A stretch of 64,000 bases of DNA, from contig DATDGR010000179.1 in NCBI GenBank assembly GCA_036521995.1, positions 1-64,000 on the forward strand, given 5' to 3'. Origin of the DNA: Gp13-AA77 sp036521995. Its GTDB lineage: Bacteria > Acidobacteriota > Terriglobia > UBA7540. The notes beneath the pieces were generated by a model, which worked only from the letters and a program-made list of their open reading frames with translations, did not search any database and was not told the origin of the DNA. The first letter of the stretch is position 1, and every line of letters begins with the position of its first letter. The position numbers and the translations under genes are program-made. This document shows, piece by piece, positions 16,597 through 28,113 of this stretch.

Positions 16597-19017
16597 ATGC
16601 CCTACGTGTGCATTCACGGGCACTTCTACCAACCGCCGCGGGAGAACCCGTCTCTTGAAGCCATCGAACTGCAGGACTCGGCCTACCCCTATCACGACTG
16701 GAACGAGCGCGTGACCGCTGAATGTTACGCCCGCAATGCGGTTTCGCGCATTCTGGACGGCCAGCAGCGGATCGTGGAACTGGTGAACAACTACTCCCGG
16801 ATAAGCTTCAATTTTGGCCCCACCTTGCTCTCGTGGATGCAAGTCAAAGCGCCCCCGGTCTACCAGGCCGTCCTTGAAGCCGACCGTTTGAGCCAGCAGA
16901 CATTCGGCGGTCACGGTTCGGCCATGGCTCAGGCTTACAACCACTTGATCATGCCTCTTGCAAACCGGCGTGACAAGGTCACTCAAGTCCGGTGGGGCGT
17001 CAAGGATTTTCAGCGCCGCTTCAGGCGCTCCCCGGAAGGGATGTGGTTGCCCGAGACGGCCGTGGACATCGAGACGCTTGAAGTGCTGGCCGAGCACGGC
17101 ATCAAATTCACGATCCTGGCCCCCCGCCAGGCCCGGCGCGTGCGCCGCAAAAGCGGCCGCGGCTGGAAAGACGTGAGCGGTGAGCGGATCGATCCGAGCC
17201 GTGCCTATCTTCACCGTCTACCCTCGCGCCGGAGGATCCATCTGTTCTTCTATGACGGACCCATCTCGCAGGCGGTCGCTTTTGAGGGCCTGCTCAACGA
17301 TGGCGAACGTTTTTCGCAACGCCTCCTCAGCGGGTTTTCCGAGGCGCGGACCTGGCCGCAGTTGGTAAACATCGCAACGGATGGCGAGACCTATGGACAT
17401 CATCATCGGTTCGGGGAGATGGCGCTGACTTATGCGCTGCACCAGATCCAATCGAATCAACTCGCCCAGATCACCAACTACGGCCTGTACCTCGAGCGGT
17501 ATCCACCCGATCACTTCGTAGAAATCTTCCCCAACACTTCATGGAGTTGCGCCCACGGAGTGGAGCGGTGGCGCAGCAACTGCGGCTGCAACTCCGGCGG
17601 GCACCCCGGTTGGAGCCAGGAATGGCGCACCCCGTTAAGAGAAGCCTTCGACTGGCTCAGGGATACCCTGGCAGCGCCGTACTTCGAAAGGACCTCCACT
17701 TTGCTGAAGGACCCGTGGGCAGCACGCGACGATTACATCGACGTGATCCTGGATCGTTCGCCTGCGAATGTGGATCAATTCCTCGGCGAGCACGCCATCC
17801 GCCCGCTCGAGGAGAACGACAAGGTGACGGCGCTGAAACTGCTCGAACTGCAGCGGCACGCGCTGCTGATGTACACCAGTTGCGGCTGGTTTTTTGACGA
17901 CCTCTCAGGCCTCGAGACCGTTCAAGTGATCCAGTACGCCGGGCGCGCCGTGCAGCTCGCCCAGGAACTATTTGGCGGCCCGCTCGAATCCGACTTTGTA
18001 GAGCGCTTGGGGAAGGCGAAAGGCAACGTTCCAGAGCATGGTGATGGAGCCCAGATCTACGAAAAGTTCGTCAAGCCGGCAGTCGTCGACATGACGAAAC
18101 TTGCGGCCCATTACGCCATCAGTTCGGTGTTTGAGCCCTATGGCGATCACACCAAGATCTATTGCTACGACGCCTACCGCCAAGGCTACCTGGCGAATAC
18201 CGAGGGCAAAATGCGGTTGGCCATCGGCCGCGCGCGCTTCACGTCAGAGATCACTCGCGAGTCCGCCAGCTTCAGCTTTGGCGTCCTTCACCTGGGTGAC
18301 CACAACGTCAGAGCCGGCGTCCGCCCGTTCAGCCACGATGAAGACTACCAGGAATTGGTGAAGGGGCTCAGCGAGGCCTTTTCGAAGGCCGACGTGGCAG
18401 AAGTCATTCGGCTGGTGGACCAAGGGTTCGGCCAGCGGGTCTACTCGCTGAAGTCGCTCTTCCGCGATGAGCAGAGGAAGATTGTTAATCTCCTGCTGCA
18501 GGAAGGCCTGGCGGAGGCGATTGCAGCCTATCGGAGCACCTATGAGAATCACGCAGCTCTGATCCGCTTTCTGAACGGACTGGGAATTCCGCTTCCCAAC
18601 GCCTTCCAGGCGGCCGCCGAGCTGGCGCTGAACGGCCAATTGCGCTTGGCTTTCGAACGCCCCGAACTTGATCTGGAAGGAGTCCGCAGCCTCCTCAGGG
18701 AAACCGAAAACATGAAGGTGCCATTAGACGTTGAGACTCTGGAGTTTGTGATCCGGAGAAAAGTCGAAGAAAGGGCGGCGCAACTGGCCTCGCGGCCGGA
18801 CATCGAGAGCGCGCGGAAACTGAATCGTCTGCTCGATCTCGTAGGTTCCCTGCCATTTCCCCTAAACCTGTGGAAGGCTCAGAATATCGTTTACGCCTTG
18901 CTCGTCCAGCCCGATCAGGAATTGCGCTCGGAGGCGGAGCAGGATTCTTTAACTGACGAAGGCTGGGCGCACGAGATCGCGCAAGTGAGGGAGAAGCTGA
19001 GTATACGGACTCAATGA
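16597..19017 (+). CDS. Glycoside hydrolase family 57 protein with DUF3536
   Basis: 806 residues. ATG 16597 is chosen (the frame is open earlier) because an AGGAGGAGAAAGGGAG ribosome region precedes it and CIHGHFYQPPREN (4-16) is the usual GH57 opening. The nucleophile candidate is Glu153 in MWLPETAVD; the acid candidate is Asp262 in NIATDGETYGHHHR. The C-terminal half matches the DUF3536 extension. No signal peptide, so cytoplasmic. GH57 members cut or transfer alpha-glucans (amylase, 4-alpha-glucanotransferase, branching); this subgroup is not well characterised. It ends 122 bp from the converging maltokinase gene and almost certainly belongs to the same glucan/trehalose metabolism. Confidence 0.9.
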   Translation: MPYVCIHGHFYQPPRENPSLEAIELQDSAYPYHDWNERVTAECYARNAVSRILDGQQRIVELVNNYSRISFNFGPTLLSWMQVKAPPVYQAVLEADRLSQQTFGGHGSAMAQAYNHLIMPLANRRDKVTQVRWGVKDFQRRFRRSPEGMWLPETAVDIETLEVLAEHGIKFTILAPRQARRVRRKSGRGWKDVSGERIDPSRAYLHRLPSRRRIHLFFYDGPISQAVAFEGLLNDGERFSQRLLSGFSEARTWPQLVNIATDGETYGHHHRFGEMALTYALHQIQSNQLAQITNYGLYLERYPPDHFVEIFPNTSWSCAHGVERWRSNCGCNSGGHPGWSQEWRTPLREAFDWLRDTLAAPYFERTSTLLKDPWAARDDYIDVILDRSPANVDQFLGEHAIRPLEENDKVTALKLLELQRHALLMYTSCGWFFDDLSGLETVQVIQYAGRAVQLAQELFGGPLESDFVERLGKAKGNVPEHGDGAQIYEKFVKPAVVDMTKLAAHYAISSVFEPYGDHTKIYCYDAYRQGYLANTEGKMRLAIGRARFTSEITRESASFSFGVLHLGDHNVRAGVRPFSHDEDYQELVKGLSEAFSKADVAEVIRLVDQGFGQRVYSLKSLFRDEQRKIVNLLLQEGLAEAIAAYRSTYENHAALIRFLNGLGIPLPNAFQAAAELALNGQLRLAFERPELDLEGVRSLLRETENMKVPLDVETLEFVIRRKVEERAAQLASRPDIESARKLNRLLDLVGSLPFPLNLWKAQNIVYALLVQPDQELRSEAEQDSLTDEGWAHEIAQVREKLSIRTQ

Positions 19018-19139
19018 GTTGACGGAAAACACATCGCCACTGCCGCGGGATGTGAGATTAGGGCTTTCACACATGGGGAGCTCTTGGGTTCTGAGTTGAT
19101 GAGATGTATTGACGCGGTCCGTGCCTAGAGCCGGGAGCA

Positions 19140-20735
19140 TCATGGGCAGAGTATCTCGAGCATTCCTTCCAGCGGAATGGATACCCAGTCCGGCCGGTTG
19201 TTCAGCTCATACCCAAGTTCGTAGGTTGCCTTGCCCAGTAAGTAGACGTCGAGTAAGACCTTACTTGCGCGGGGTGAGCTGGGAAGGAGAGAGACGTTGC
19301 TGAGGGAGTCCGTATAGGCACCTATGAAGTGGGCGGACGCGCTGTCCTTCCAAGACCGCGCCCAGTCTGGCCAGCTAAGAACAGCCCCCGACTTGCCTGC
19401 TTCAAGCCACTCCCGCAAGCCCTTGTCCGCTGCGTAGTGGAGTGACCTCAACATTCCTGCTACGTCCTGCAAGGGCGAGTGCTTCGCTCTGCGCTCACGG
19501 AGCGGGCGGGCCGGTTCCCCCTCGAAATCGATGATGACGAAGTCCCCATTGGAGCAAAGCACTTGTCCAAGGTGATAGTCTCCGTGAATGCGAGTGAGGC
19601 TGCCGTCCAAGGTCAACTCAGCCAAAGCCTGAAGCCGCTGTTCTACCGCGCCGTGCAGGTCCAGCAGCGCCTGCGCGCGCTTCCGGACGCCAGGGGCAAG
19701 GCCGCCGAGTTGGGTCCGAAGCAGTTGAGATGTCCTTGCCCATTGCACCATCAGGGAGCGCTGCAGCTCGATCCGGTAAGAGGCCGAGAAGGCCTCGGGA
19801 GCGAAATTGGGGTCATTGCGGTCCGTAGACAGAGCAAGGTGGAGCTCGGCTGTGCGGCGTCCGAGCAGCTCCAATGCCTGAAGGTAGGGCCCAAGCAGCC
19901 CGAGGGCTGGTGCGGGCGCTTCTTGTGGGCCGAATCCCGAACGCTCCTCGCTGCCTTGGGTGAACGGCGATTCCCTTCCAGCCTGTACCACGCGGAGAAA
20001 ATAATCGGACAGCGCCCGCAGAGTGTACTCCCAAGCGTTGCCTTGGTTCGGGACCAGGGACTGAAGAATGCCGATCGTGCGGCTCGACGCTTGACTTCGA
20101 TAGACGATGGACCCCATGACCGCGGGGACGTTCGCGAAGCGGGCACGTTCGGTCAGAAAGCTTCCGATCTCAAGTTCAGGATTAACGCCTTCTCCGGCCT
20201 GCCGCAGCAGCTTCAAGATAAATCGGTCTCCAAAAATAACCGAGCTGTTGCTCTGCTCGACCTTGAGCAGTGTTGGCCGGAGCTCATTCGGAGACCGACG
20301 AGGAAGGCCTTGGTAGGTGCTCGTGGACGTCGCGGAAACTTCGCCGTCCTCTCCGCGAAAAATGAGCCCGCGATCAATGGCTTTCAAAAGCAAGGTAAGG
20401 AAGCCGGAGTCAAGCAGAGCGTCCTGAAGCTCCGTGCCATTCTCGATCTCAGACAGCTGGAGTGTGGAATCGCTCAGACGAGACAGAAGTGGCCGGACAA
20501 GCCTGTTCGTGAGAAGCGGCACCGCGTAGGTTTCATCGGGGAATTGATCGGCATACTTGACTGACGCCAGAACAAGCTCGGCGGGAGCGCGATCGTCGCT
20601 CATCGGGATGACGTCCAGAATCTCAACCGAGCTCAGCGCGCGTGCCTTCCCGCCAAACCATCGTTGTTGCGCCAGGAAGGGCTGCAACCTGTCGGCCAGC
20701 CATTTCCTAGACGAAGTGTTGCGTGCTGAGTCCAT
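19140..20735 (-). CDS. mak: Maltokinase
   Basis: 531 residues. The kinase phosphorylates maltose to maltose-1-phosphate with ATP, feeding GlgE. The N-terminal cap carries QQRWFGGKAR, characteristic of Mak/Pep2. The catalytic lobe has RIHGDYHLGQVL (catalytic Asp, about residue 391) and VIIDFEGEPARP (metal-binding Asp, about 410), followed by the helical C-terminus. In many bacteria this domain is fused to TreS; here it is a separate gene, last in the operon that starts with glgE. It lies 59 bp after the MscS-like gene. Confidence 0.92.
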   Translation of the reverse strand: MDSARNTSSRKWLADRLQPFLAQQRWFGGKARALSSVEILDVIPMSDDRAPAELVLASVKYADQFPDETYAVPLLTNRLVRPLLSRLSDSTLQLSEIENGTELQDALLDSGFLTLLLKAIDRGLIFRGEDGEVSATSTSTYQGLPRRSPNELRPTLLKVEQSNSSVIFGDRFILKLLRQAGEGVNPELEIGSFLTERARFANVPAVMGSIVYRSQASSRTIGILQSLVPNQGNAWEYTLRALSDYFLRVVQAGRESPFTQGSEERSGFGPQEAPAPALGLLGPYLQALELLGRRTAELHLALSTDRNDPNFAPEAFSASYRIELQRSLMVQWARTSQLLRTQLGGLAPGVRKRAQALLDLHGAVEQRLQALAELTLDGSLTRIHGDYHLGQVLCSNGDFVIIDFEGEPARPLRERRAKHSPLQDVAGMLRSLHYAADKGLREWLEAGKSGAVLSWPDWARSWKDSASAHFIGAYTDSLSNVSLLPSSPRASKVLLDVYLLGKATYELGYELNNRPDWVSIPLEGMLEILCP

Positions 20736-20794
20736 ACGCAGTGCGGCGTCTAAGGACCACGCGCGGCGTCTTCAGTACGCCGGGACGGCCAGCC

Positions 20795-21493
20795 TCACAG
20801 GTGTGAGATTTCCTGCTCCTCGCGGTGGTCCTTAGAAAGGTGCTTTTCGATCAGGTGCTTGGCGGCGTCGCGTCCTCCCAGACCAAACGCAATCGCCATG
20901 CCCAGCATCACGGCACCAAAAGCGATCGAGAATGCGATCAACACCACATGGCCACCGAGCCCGATCTGATCCAGTGCCATGCTGACAGCCAGAATCGTGA
21001 TCAAGAACCTCACCGGAACGCTAAACAGACGCGGAGAGGATAGGTTGGCATTGACAGCGGCCAGCAGCGCTGCCCGGGAGAAAAAGGCCGCGGCCAGAAG
21101 TCCGACGAAGAGAATGAGCAAGGCCACGAAGAGCTGGGGCAAAAGGAGAAAGAACCGGGAGATCTGTTCCTGCAACGCAAAGATCCCCAGGGCGCTGAAG
21201 CCGAGGAACATGAAAGCGATGCCCACCACCCAAAACACCAGCCGGCTCAACAATTCCTCCGGGGACGGCAAAGCTGCCTTAGCCAACATTTGAGTGATGC
21301 CTGCACTGGCGCTGACACGATTGAATCTCAGCCAAGTAAACGCATACTTGACCACCAGCCTGAGAAGCAGTGCGATGAGCCAGCCCACCGCGATGATGAT
21401 GAGCATGGCGAGCAGACGCGGGAGAAACTGCAGGACCAAGTCGATGAAGTTGCCAAGGCTGTGTTGTAAGCTTTGCATAAAGTAGTCAACCAT
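20795..21493 (-). CDS. Small MscS-related membrane protein (conserved TM-helix type)
   Basis: 232 residues from ATG 21493 (GAGGTG four bases upstream). A TTG at 21505 overlapping the preceding stop (TTGA) is the alternative start. Four or five membrane helices alternate with amphipathic stretches: LPRLLAMLIIIAVGWLIALL, a central pair, and a last helix containing LIAFSIAFGAVMLGMAIAFG and GLGGRDAAKHLIEKHL, as in MscS pore-region repeats. It lacks a large cytoplasmic vestibule, so it is the short mechanosensitive-channel-related type. Its place between a compatible-solute synthase and maltokinase suggests solute release or osmotic sensing; that is inference. Confidence 0.8.
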   Translation of the reverse strand: MVDYFMQSLQHSLGNFIDLVLQFLPRLLAMLIIIAVGWLIALLLRLVVKYAFTWLRFNRVSASAGITQMLAKAALPSPEELLSRLVFWVVGIAFMFLGFSALGIFALQEQISRFFLLLPQLFVALLILFVGLLAAAFFSRAALLAAVNANLSSPRLFSVPVRFLITILAVSMALDQIGLGGHVVLIAFSIAFGAVMLGMAIAFGLGGRDAAKHLIEKHLSKDHREEQEISHL

Positions 21494-21501
21494 ATTGCAC
21501 C

Positions 21502-22773
21502 TCAACTTTCAGTCGCCCATCGTTTGATCAAGTACGGCAGATCTTGCTCATATCGGCGTGATAGTTGTTCCAACCGCTCGTTCAGCCCCTCCGGATCGGC
21601 CTGCTCATTCTCGGCCACGAACGCGCCGATGCGGCCTTGGTACAAAGGCGCGAGCGCTTGCAAAAGGTGATCACGATTAATCACCGAGCGATGGTAGGAG
21701 GCGGCAAAGTCGTACACTGTCTTGACCCACAACTCGTCGGGGAACGCGAAATCGCCGTTCTTGGAAGCGGACAAGGCTTTGATTTCGGCCAGTGTCTCGT
21801 GAGAAAGGATGGGCGCAATGATGTCATCGAGTTCCGTGATTCCACGGCGAAACGTTTGGAGCATCTGCTCGCGTTGAACGTGCACCGGCTCAAGAGTCAC
21901 GGTCGGTCCGAGCTCCAGATTGGCCACCGCTTCGCTATCTTTCCGGTCCATCCAGAAACCAGCGTGCAGTTCCATAAACCTGAACAAAGGTCCGACCACT
22001 TGACGAATGCTAGCGACCAGGTCCGGTGACGAGCGACCCGGCTTCGGGGCCTTGGGTCCAAGATAGGCTTGGCCGACTCTCCAGCGGCTAGCCAGGGCGG
22101 TGGTTGTTGCCCAAAGCTCCGGGGCGGATTGAACGGCTTCTTCTTGCCAGGATTCCGCCGTCAGAAGCTGCGAAGCCAGCTTACCGGAGAGACCGATTTC
22201 CGTGCCTGCCGGCTCCCGGAGAGACCGCCCGTAGACACCGCCCACCATGGGAGAGACAACGTTCTTGATAAGCAGGCCGCCAAATTTCGGACGCTGATAG
22301 ACCGGGGCCACAAGATCAAACCCATCTTTGTAGACCGGGCGTATCAGGTTGGACACCCACTCCGGTGTGACAGCTTCCAGATCCGGTGAGAATATGGCGC
22401 AGGCCTTGGCTCTCAGCAAGTCGGCGGCGGTCGCAAAGATGCGCCACGCGCCCCCTTTTCCAAGGTTGGGGTGGTAGGAAGTCGCGAGCCGGTGCATAGT
22501 GCGCAAGGGAGACCACTCGAGTGGGTCGTTGCGGCTGTCGAGGAAAGCTGTGGCGACGGCGTCGGCCGTGCCGTCGCTGGACTGGGCGTCAGCGTTAACC
22601 AGCATGCAGCGGGCGCGCGGGAAGTATTTGACGAGCCCGATCTGCAGCGTAGTCAAGACCGGCGCGACGGTATCGGCATGGTTCGCAGTGGGAATGCCAA
22701 CCAGAACGTCAACCTCGCCCACGGCAGTCAGTTCGTCCAGGAACTTGTCTGACAAAAACGAGTCTGCGGCCAC
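21502..22773 (-). CDS. Glucosylglycerate synthase-like glycosyltransferase
   Basis: 423 residues from GTG 22773 (GGAGAG upstream). The frame is open further but would run 95 bp into treS. GT-A fold: DVLVGIPTANHADTVAPVL, a nucleotide-sugar region LVNADAQSSDGT, a GKGGA loop, then CAIFSPDLEAVTPEW, followed by YGRSLREPAGTEIGLSGKL and a helical C-terminus. This layout matches the glucosylglycerate/mannosylglycerate synthase-like group, which makes charged compatible solutes from NDP-sugar and glycerate. Oddities: the place where relatives I know have D-x-D reads S-P-D, and the usual GGDFG reads GTEIG, so metal or donor use may differ. It lies in the trehalose/GlgE operon. Confidence 0.75.
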   Translation of the reverse strand: MAADSFLSDKFLDELTAVGEVDVLVGIPTANHADTVAPVLTTLQIGLVKYFPRARCMLVNADAQSSDGTADAVATAFLDSRNDPLEWSPLRTMHRLATSYHPNLGKGGAWRIFATAADLLRAKACAIFSPDLEAVTPEWVSNLIRPVYKDGFDLVAPVYQRPKFGGLLIKNVVSPMVGGVYGRSLREPAGTEIGLSGKLASQLLTAESWQEEAVQSAPELWATTTALASRWRVGQAYLGPKAPKPGRSSPDLVASIRQVVGPLFRFMELHAGFWMDRKDSEAVANLELGPTVTLEPVHVQREQMLQTFRRGITELDDIIAPILSHETLAEIKALSASKNGDFAFPDELWVKTVYDFAASYHRSVINRDHLLQALAPLYQGRIGAFVAENEQADPEGLNERLEQLSRRYEQDLPYLIKRWATES

Positions 22774-22828
22774 CGAATTCTCTCCGAGGCTGGCGAACGT
22801 CTGTAGAAAGCCCAGGCCAGACAGCCGA

Positions 22829-24478
22829 TCAAATCCGGCGCAGTCGGAACCAGTAAAACTGGTAAGGACCGAGGGTGACCAGATAAGGGTGCTGTCTGAT
22901 CCGTGGGAAGGGATTGCCGCCAAACATCTCGATCGGAATGAGCCCTGCGAAGCCGCTCAGATCGAGCTCTGCGGCGTGCGCCGAACTCGAGAGGTTGTTG
23001 ATCACCAGTACCCGCTCGTCGCCGAGCTGCCGGACATAGGCCAGTACCCTGTGATTCGTAGGCTTCAGAAAGTCGATCGAGCCTCGCCCGAATACTTGCG
23101 TCGACTTTCGCACTTGGATCATCCGCTTCATCCAAGAAAGCAACGAGTGTTCGGACCGCCGCTGCGACTCCACGTTGATCGCCTGATAACCGTAAAGCGA
23201 ATTTGAAATAACCGGGAAGTAGAGTTGCTCGGGCTCGGCCGTAGAAAAGCCCGCATTCCATCCGCCGCTCCACTGCATGGGCGTTCGCACGCCGTTTCGG
23301 TCACCCAGGTGCACGTTGTCGCCCATGCCGATCTCATCTCCATAGTAGATGACCGGGCTGCCGGGCAGCGACATCAGCATGCTGTTCATCAGCTCCACAA
23401 GCCGGCGATCATTCTCCATCAGCGGAGCGAGACGCCGGCGAATGCCCAGGTTCAGCCGAGCCGTCTTGTCACGAGCGTACTCGTCATACATGTAGTCGCG
23501 CTCTTCATCGGTCACCATTTCGAGAGTCAGTTCATCGTGGTTGCGCAGAAAGGTAGCCCACTGGCAACTCTCAGGGATGGGAGGCGTCCTTTCCAGAATC
23601 TCGATGATGGGTTTGCGGTCTTCCAGCCGAACCCCCATGAACATCCGGGGCATCAGGGGAAAGTGGAAGGCCAAGTGGCACTCGTCGCCATCACCGAAGT
23701 AGGGGCGAACGTCGGACGGCCACTGGTTCGCTTCGGCCAGCAGGAACCGCCCCGGATAGTGCTCGTCCAGGCGCTGGCGATAGAACTTGAGCATGGCATG
23801 GGTTTCGGGCAGGTTTTCGCAGGATGTGCCCTCGCGCTCCACCAGGTAAGGCACGGCGTCAAGGCGAAAGCCGTCCACACCCCGATCGAGCCAGAATTTC
23901 ATCACGTTCCACATCTCTTCTCGAACGCCTGCATGGTCGTAATTCAGATCAGGCTGGTGATGGAAAAATCGATGCCAATAATACGCCTTGGACAAAGGGT
24001 CCCAGGCCCAATTGGAGCGCTCCGTGTCCGTGAAAATGATGCGCGCGCTGCGGTATTTCTCGTCCGTGTCGCTCCAGACGTACCAATCGTGCCGGGGATC
24101 CTCGGGCGAGCGCCGTGCCTCCTGAAACCACGGGTGCTGATCGGAAGTGTGATTCAGAACGAGTTCAATCAGGACTGCCAGGCCATGGCGATGAGCCTCT
24201 CGCAGGAACAGCTCAAAATCTTCCAGGGTCCCGTAGGCCGGATTGACGTTGGTGTAGTCCGCGATGTCATAACCGTCGTCGCGGAGCGGCGAAGGGAAGA
24301 AAGGCAACAACCAGATGACCGTGACGCCCAGCGACTGCAGATAGCCCAGCTTGTCCAGCAGGCCGCGGAAGTCACCGATCCCGTCGGCATTGCTGTCGTT
24401 GAAGGCTCGGACGTGCACCTCGTAGAAGATGGCGTCCTTGTACCAAGTTGGATCGTCAGTTCTCAGGGCACTTTCCAT
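22829..24478 (-). CDS. treS: Trehalose synthase (maltose alpha-D-glucosyltransferase), GH13
   Basis: 549 residues from ATG 24478 (GTG 24496 is an alternative; neither has a strong ribosome site). It interconverts trehalose and maltose. The GH13 barrel starts at once (WYKDAIFYEVHVRAFNDSNA). Region I is ELVLNHTSDQHPWF. The nucleophile is Asp207 in DGFRLDAVPYLVE, the acid/base Glu249 in LLAEANQWP, and the stabilising Asp315 in FLRNHDELTLEM. The all-beta C-terminal domain ends YQFYWFRLRRI. Unlike many TreS proteins there is no fused maltokinase; that gene is 2 kb downstream in the same operon. Confidence 0.95.
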   Translation of the reverse strand: MESALRTDDPTWYKDAIFYEVHVRAFNDSNADGIGDFRGLLDKLGYLQSLGVTVIWLLPFFPSPLRDDGYDIADYTNVNPAYGTLEDFELFLREAHRHGLAVLIELVLNHTSDQHPWFQEARRSPEDPRHDWYVWSDTDEKYRSARIIFTDTERSNWAWDPLSKAYYWHRFFHHQPDLNYDHAGVREEMWNVMKFWLDRGVDGFRLDAVPYLVEREGTSCENLPETHAMLKFYRQRLDEHYPGRFLLAEANQWPSDVRPYFGDGDECHLAFHFPLMPRMFMGVRLEDRKPIIEILERTPPIPESCQWATFLRNHDELTLEMVTDEERDYMYDEYARDKTARLNLGIRRRLAPLMENDRRLVELMNSMLMSLPGSPVIYYGDEIGMGDNVHLGDRNGVRTPMQWSGGWNAGFSTAEPEQLYFPVISNSLYGYQAINVESQRRSEHSLLSWMKRMIQVRKSTQVFGRGSIDFLKPTNHRVLAYVRQLGDERVLVINNLSSSAHAAELDLSGFAGLIPIEMFGGNPFPRIRQHPYLVTLGPYQFYWFRLRRI

Positions 24479-24596
24479 GGGTAACCCACTCGCCACAGGC
24501 TGGTCGGAGAAGCCTCATTGATCCAGACTGCTGGCTGCTGAAGAACACGTTGGCCTTGCCCGCATTTGGAGTCATTTTGACCGCCCCGCCGGACGG

Positions 24597-26573
<1,977 letters not shown>

Positions 26574-26849
26574 CAAGTCGGTTCTCCTATGCTTTACGAC
26601 CCCGCGAGTGCCGCGTCCCTCGCGGAGACCTCAATTCCATCTTACAAGAAGTCACTCGCGGGCAAGCCCACGGAAAGCGATCTGGAAACTTTTCCTCTCA
26701 AATCATGAGCGCGTTTCGGGGAGGGACAACATCCCTTGGGCTTCCTTCCCGCTGCAGCCCAACACCAGCAAATTTCATGGCACTTCTATTCGAGGGATTG
26801 CGCTTTACGAAGTGAGAGGCCATGAGGCCCAACTGAAAAGGAGAAGAAC

Positions 26850-27224
26850 ATGTTCACGAAAACTCGCAAGACTCACAAAACAATTTTCGCCGTAAGCTTT
26901 GCGCTCGTGGCGATTCTGGCCAGCGCGATTTCAGTGGCCGCGCAGTCCAGCTACCACAGCCTCACGATGGAGAACAACACGGGATACGACATTTACCAGG
27001 TGCGTCTCTCCCCCGTGAATGACCCTTTCTGGGAGCGCGACCTCCTGGGAACCAGGGTCTTCGAAGATGGGACTTCGTTTACGGTCACCCAGATCTCGCC
27101 CGGACGCTACGACATTGGATTTGTCGATCAAGATGCTGATGTTTGCGTGCTCCACGACGTGGCCATCTATAACAACCTATCCTGGGACCTGTCGCAGAGG
27201 TGGCTCTTGAACTGTGAGCGATAG
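26850..27224 (+). CDS. Small secreted protein of a Gly/Asp-rich beta family
   Basis: 124 residues with AAAAGGAGAAGAAC before the ATG. The signal peptide (1-32) ends SVAAQS. The mature domain of about 90 residues (MENNTGYDIYQVRLSP, FWERDLLGTRVFEDGTSF, PGRYDIGFVDQDADVC) is a small beta fold that I have seen in many unrelated bacteria as a stand-alone secreted or periplasmic domain. No function is established to my knowledge. The DxD loop (VDQDAD) could bind a cation. Two cysteines, at about 103 and 122, may pair. Confidence 0.8.
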   Translation: MFTKTRKTHKTIFAVSFALVAILASAISVAAQSSYHSLTMENNTGYDIYQVRLSPVNDPFWERDLLGTRVFEDGTSFTVTQISPGRYDIGFVDQDADVCVLHDVAIYNNLSWDLSQRWLLNCER

Positions 27225-27465
27225 CTCATTTGAGCCGCGTCGAGATCCCCATTCAGGTTCTGGAGAGGCAACCGCCTTTCCAGAACCTATTCTTCTCGTA
27301 TCCCAAGTTTCCTGAATCACCTTTGATACGACTCCAACCCGATTTATTCCGCCGCGCCACGCGGATCAGGCCTGAGCGGGTGGCTCGGAAGTCGCTGAGA
27401 CGGCCGTGCACCAGGGCTGGTCAAGCGTCAGGGTCGACCCGGTCGCCCGGTCGGGCCTGCCCCTC

Positions 27466-27494
27466 TTGACACGCCAGCGACCTTGAAGTATCCT
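27466..27494 (+). promoter_or_regulatory. Sigma70-like promoter upstream of array C
   Basis: TTGACA (27466-27471), 17-base spacer, TATCCT (27489-27494). The only open frame after it (ATG 27551) runs into repeat DNA and resembles nothing, so the product may be noncoding. Array C begins about 310 bp downstream. Confidence 0.55.
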
Positions 27495-27773
27495 CATACG
27501 TTACTAACTCTATAGCGCAGCCGAGAATCTGCCCGAGGATCTGCGAGGGTATGCTGCAACGGGACCAGAAAGCCATGACCCAGGCCGCCTTGCTAGGCTA
27601 CCTCTCCGCCGCTTTTGCGGGGGAGGCGCTCGCGGGGATGAGGACGGCGAAGGGATGTCGGGAAACATCGGGCTGGCCCTCTGCCGGAAACTGGAAGCGA
27701 CGCGGCGGGAGCCGCTGTGGGCGATGCTTCCAGACCCTTTCGTTTAGGGCCCCCTCCCCCGGTCAAAAAATTT

Positions 27774-27949
27774 CAAAAACGAACCCGAGAAGTTGTTTAG
27801 AATCAACAAAACGATGCAAAAACGAACCTAGAACGAACCTAAACGAACCCGAGCTTTGGCGATACTTGTTCAAGCAAGGGCTTTAAAATCAGCAAGGCGT
27901 TTTGACGAAGGACAAAACGAACCTAGAACGAACCCAAAACGAACCCGAG
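27774..27949 (+). repeat. Dispersed ACGAACC repeat, array C
   Basis: ACGAACC at 27779, 27822, 27833, 27843, 27917, 27928 and 27939. The intervals are 43, 11, 10, 74, 11 and 11 bp, all near multiples of 10.5. Cores: TTTAGAATC at 27796 (in GTTGTTTAGAATCAAC) and TTTAAAATC at 27882. The first half is colinear with array A. GGCCCCCTCCCCCGG (27748-27762) and an A6 run precede it. The 27225-27465 and 27950-28113 stretches show no gene. Confidence 0.85.
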
Positions 27950-28113
27950 ATGGGTCAAACAGCGCAACCGCAAAGGAATTAATCGGAAAGACACAAAGGC
28001 ACGTGTTCGGGTCGGGTTAGCCAGGCCAGAGGCTGCAAGCCTGCCGGCGGTGCGAGAGGAGCGGGGAGGTCCCGATGGATCCTCCCCGTTCTTGATGGTG
28101 GACGCAAATTGAC

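Noticed and set aside
27551..27886. Possible small gene after the promoter at 27466
   Set aside because: Its last third is translated repeat array (K-N-E-P and K-T-N-P strings), no ribosome site, no similarity recognised.
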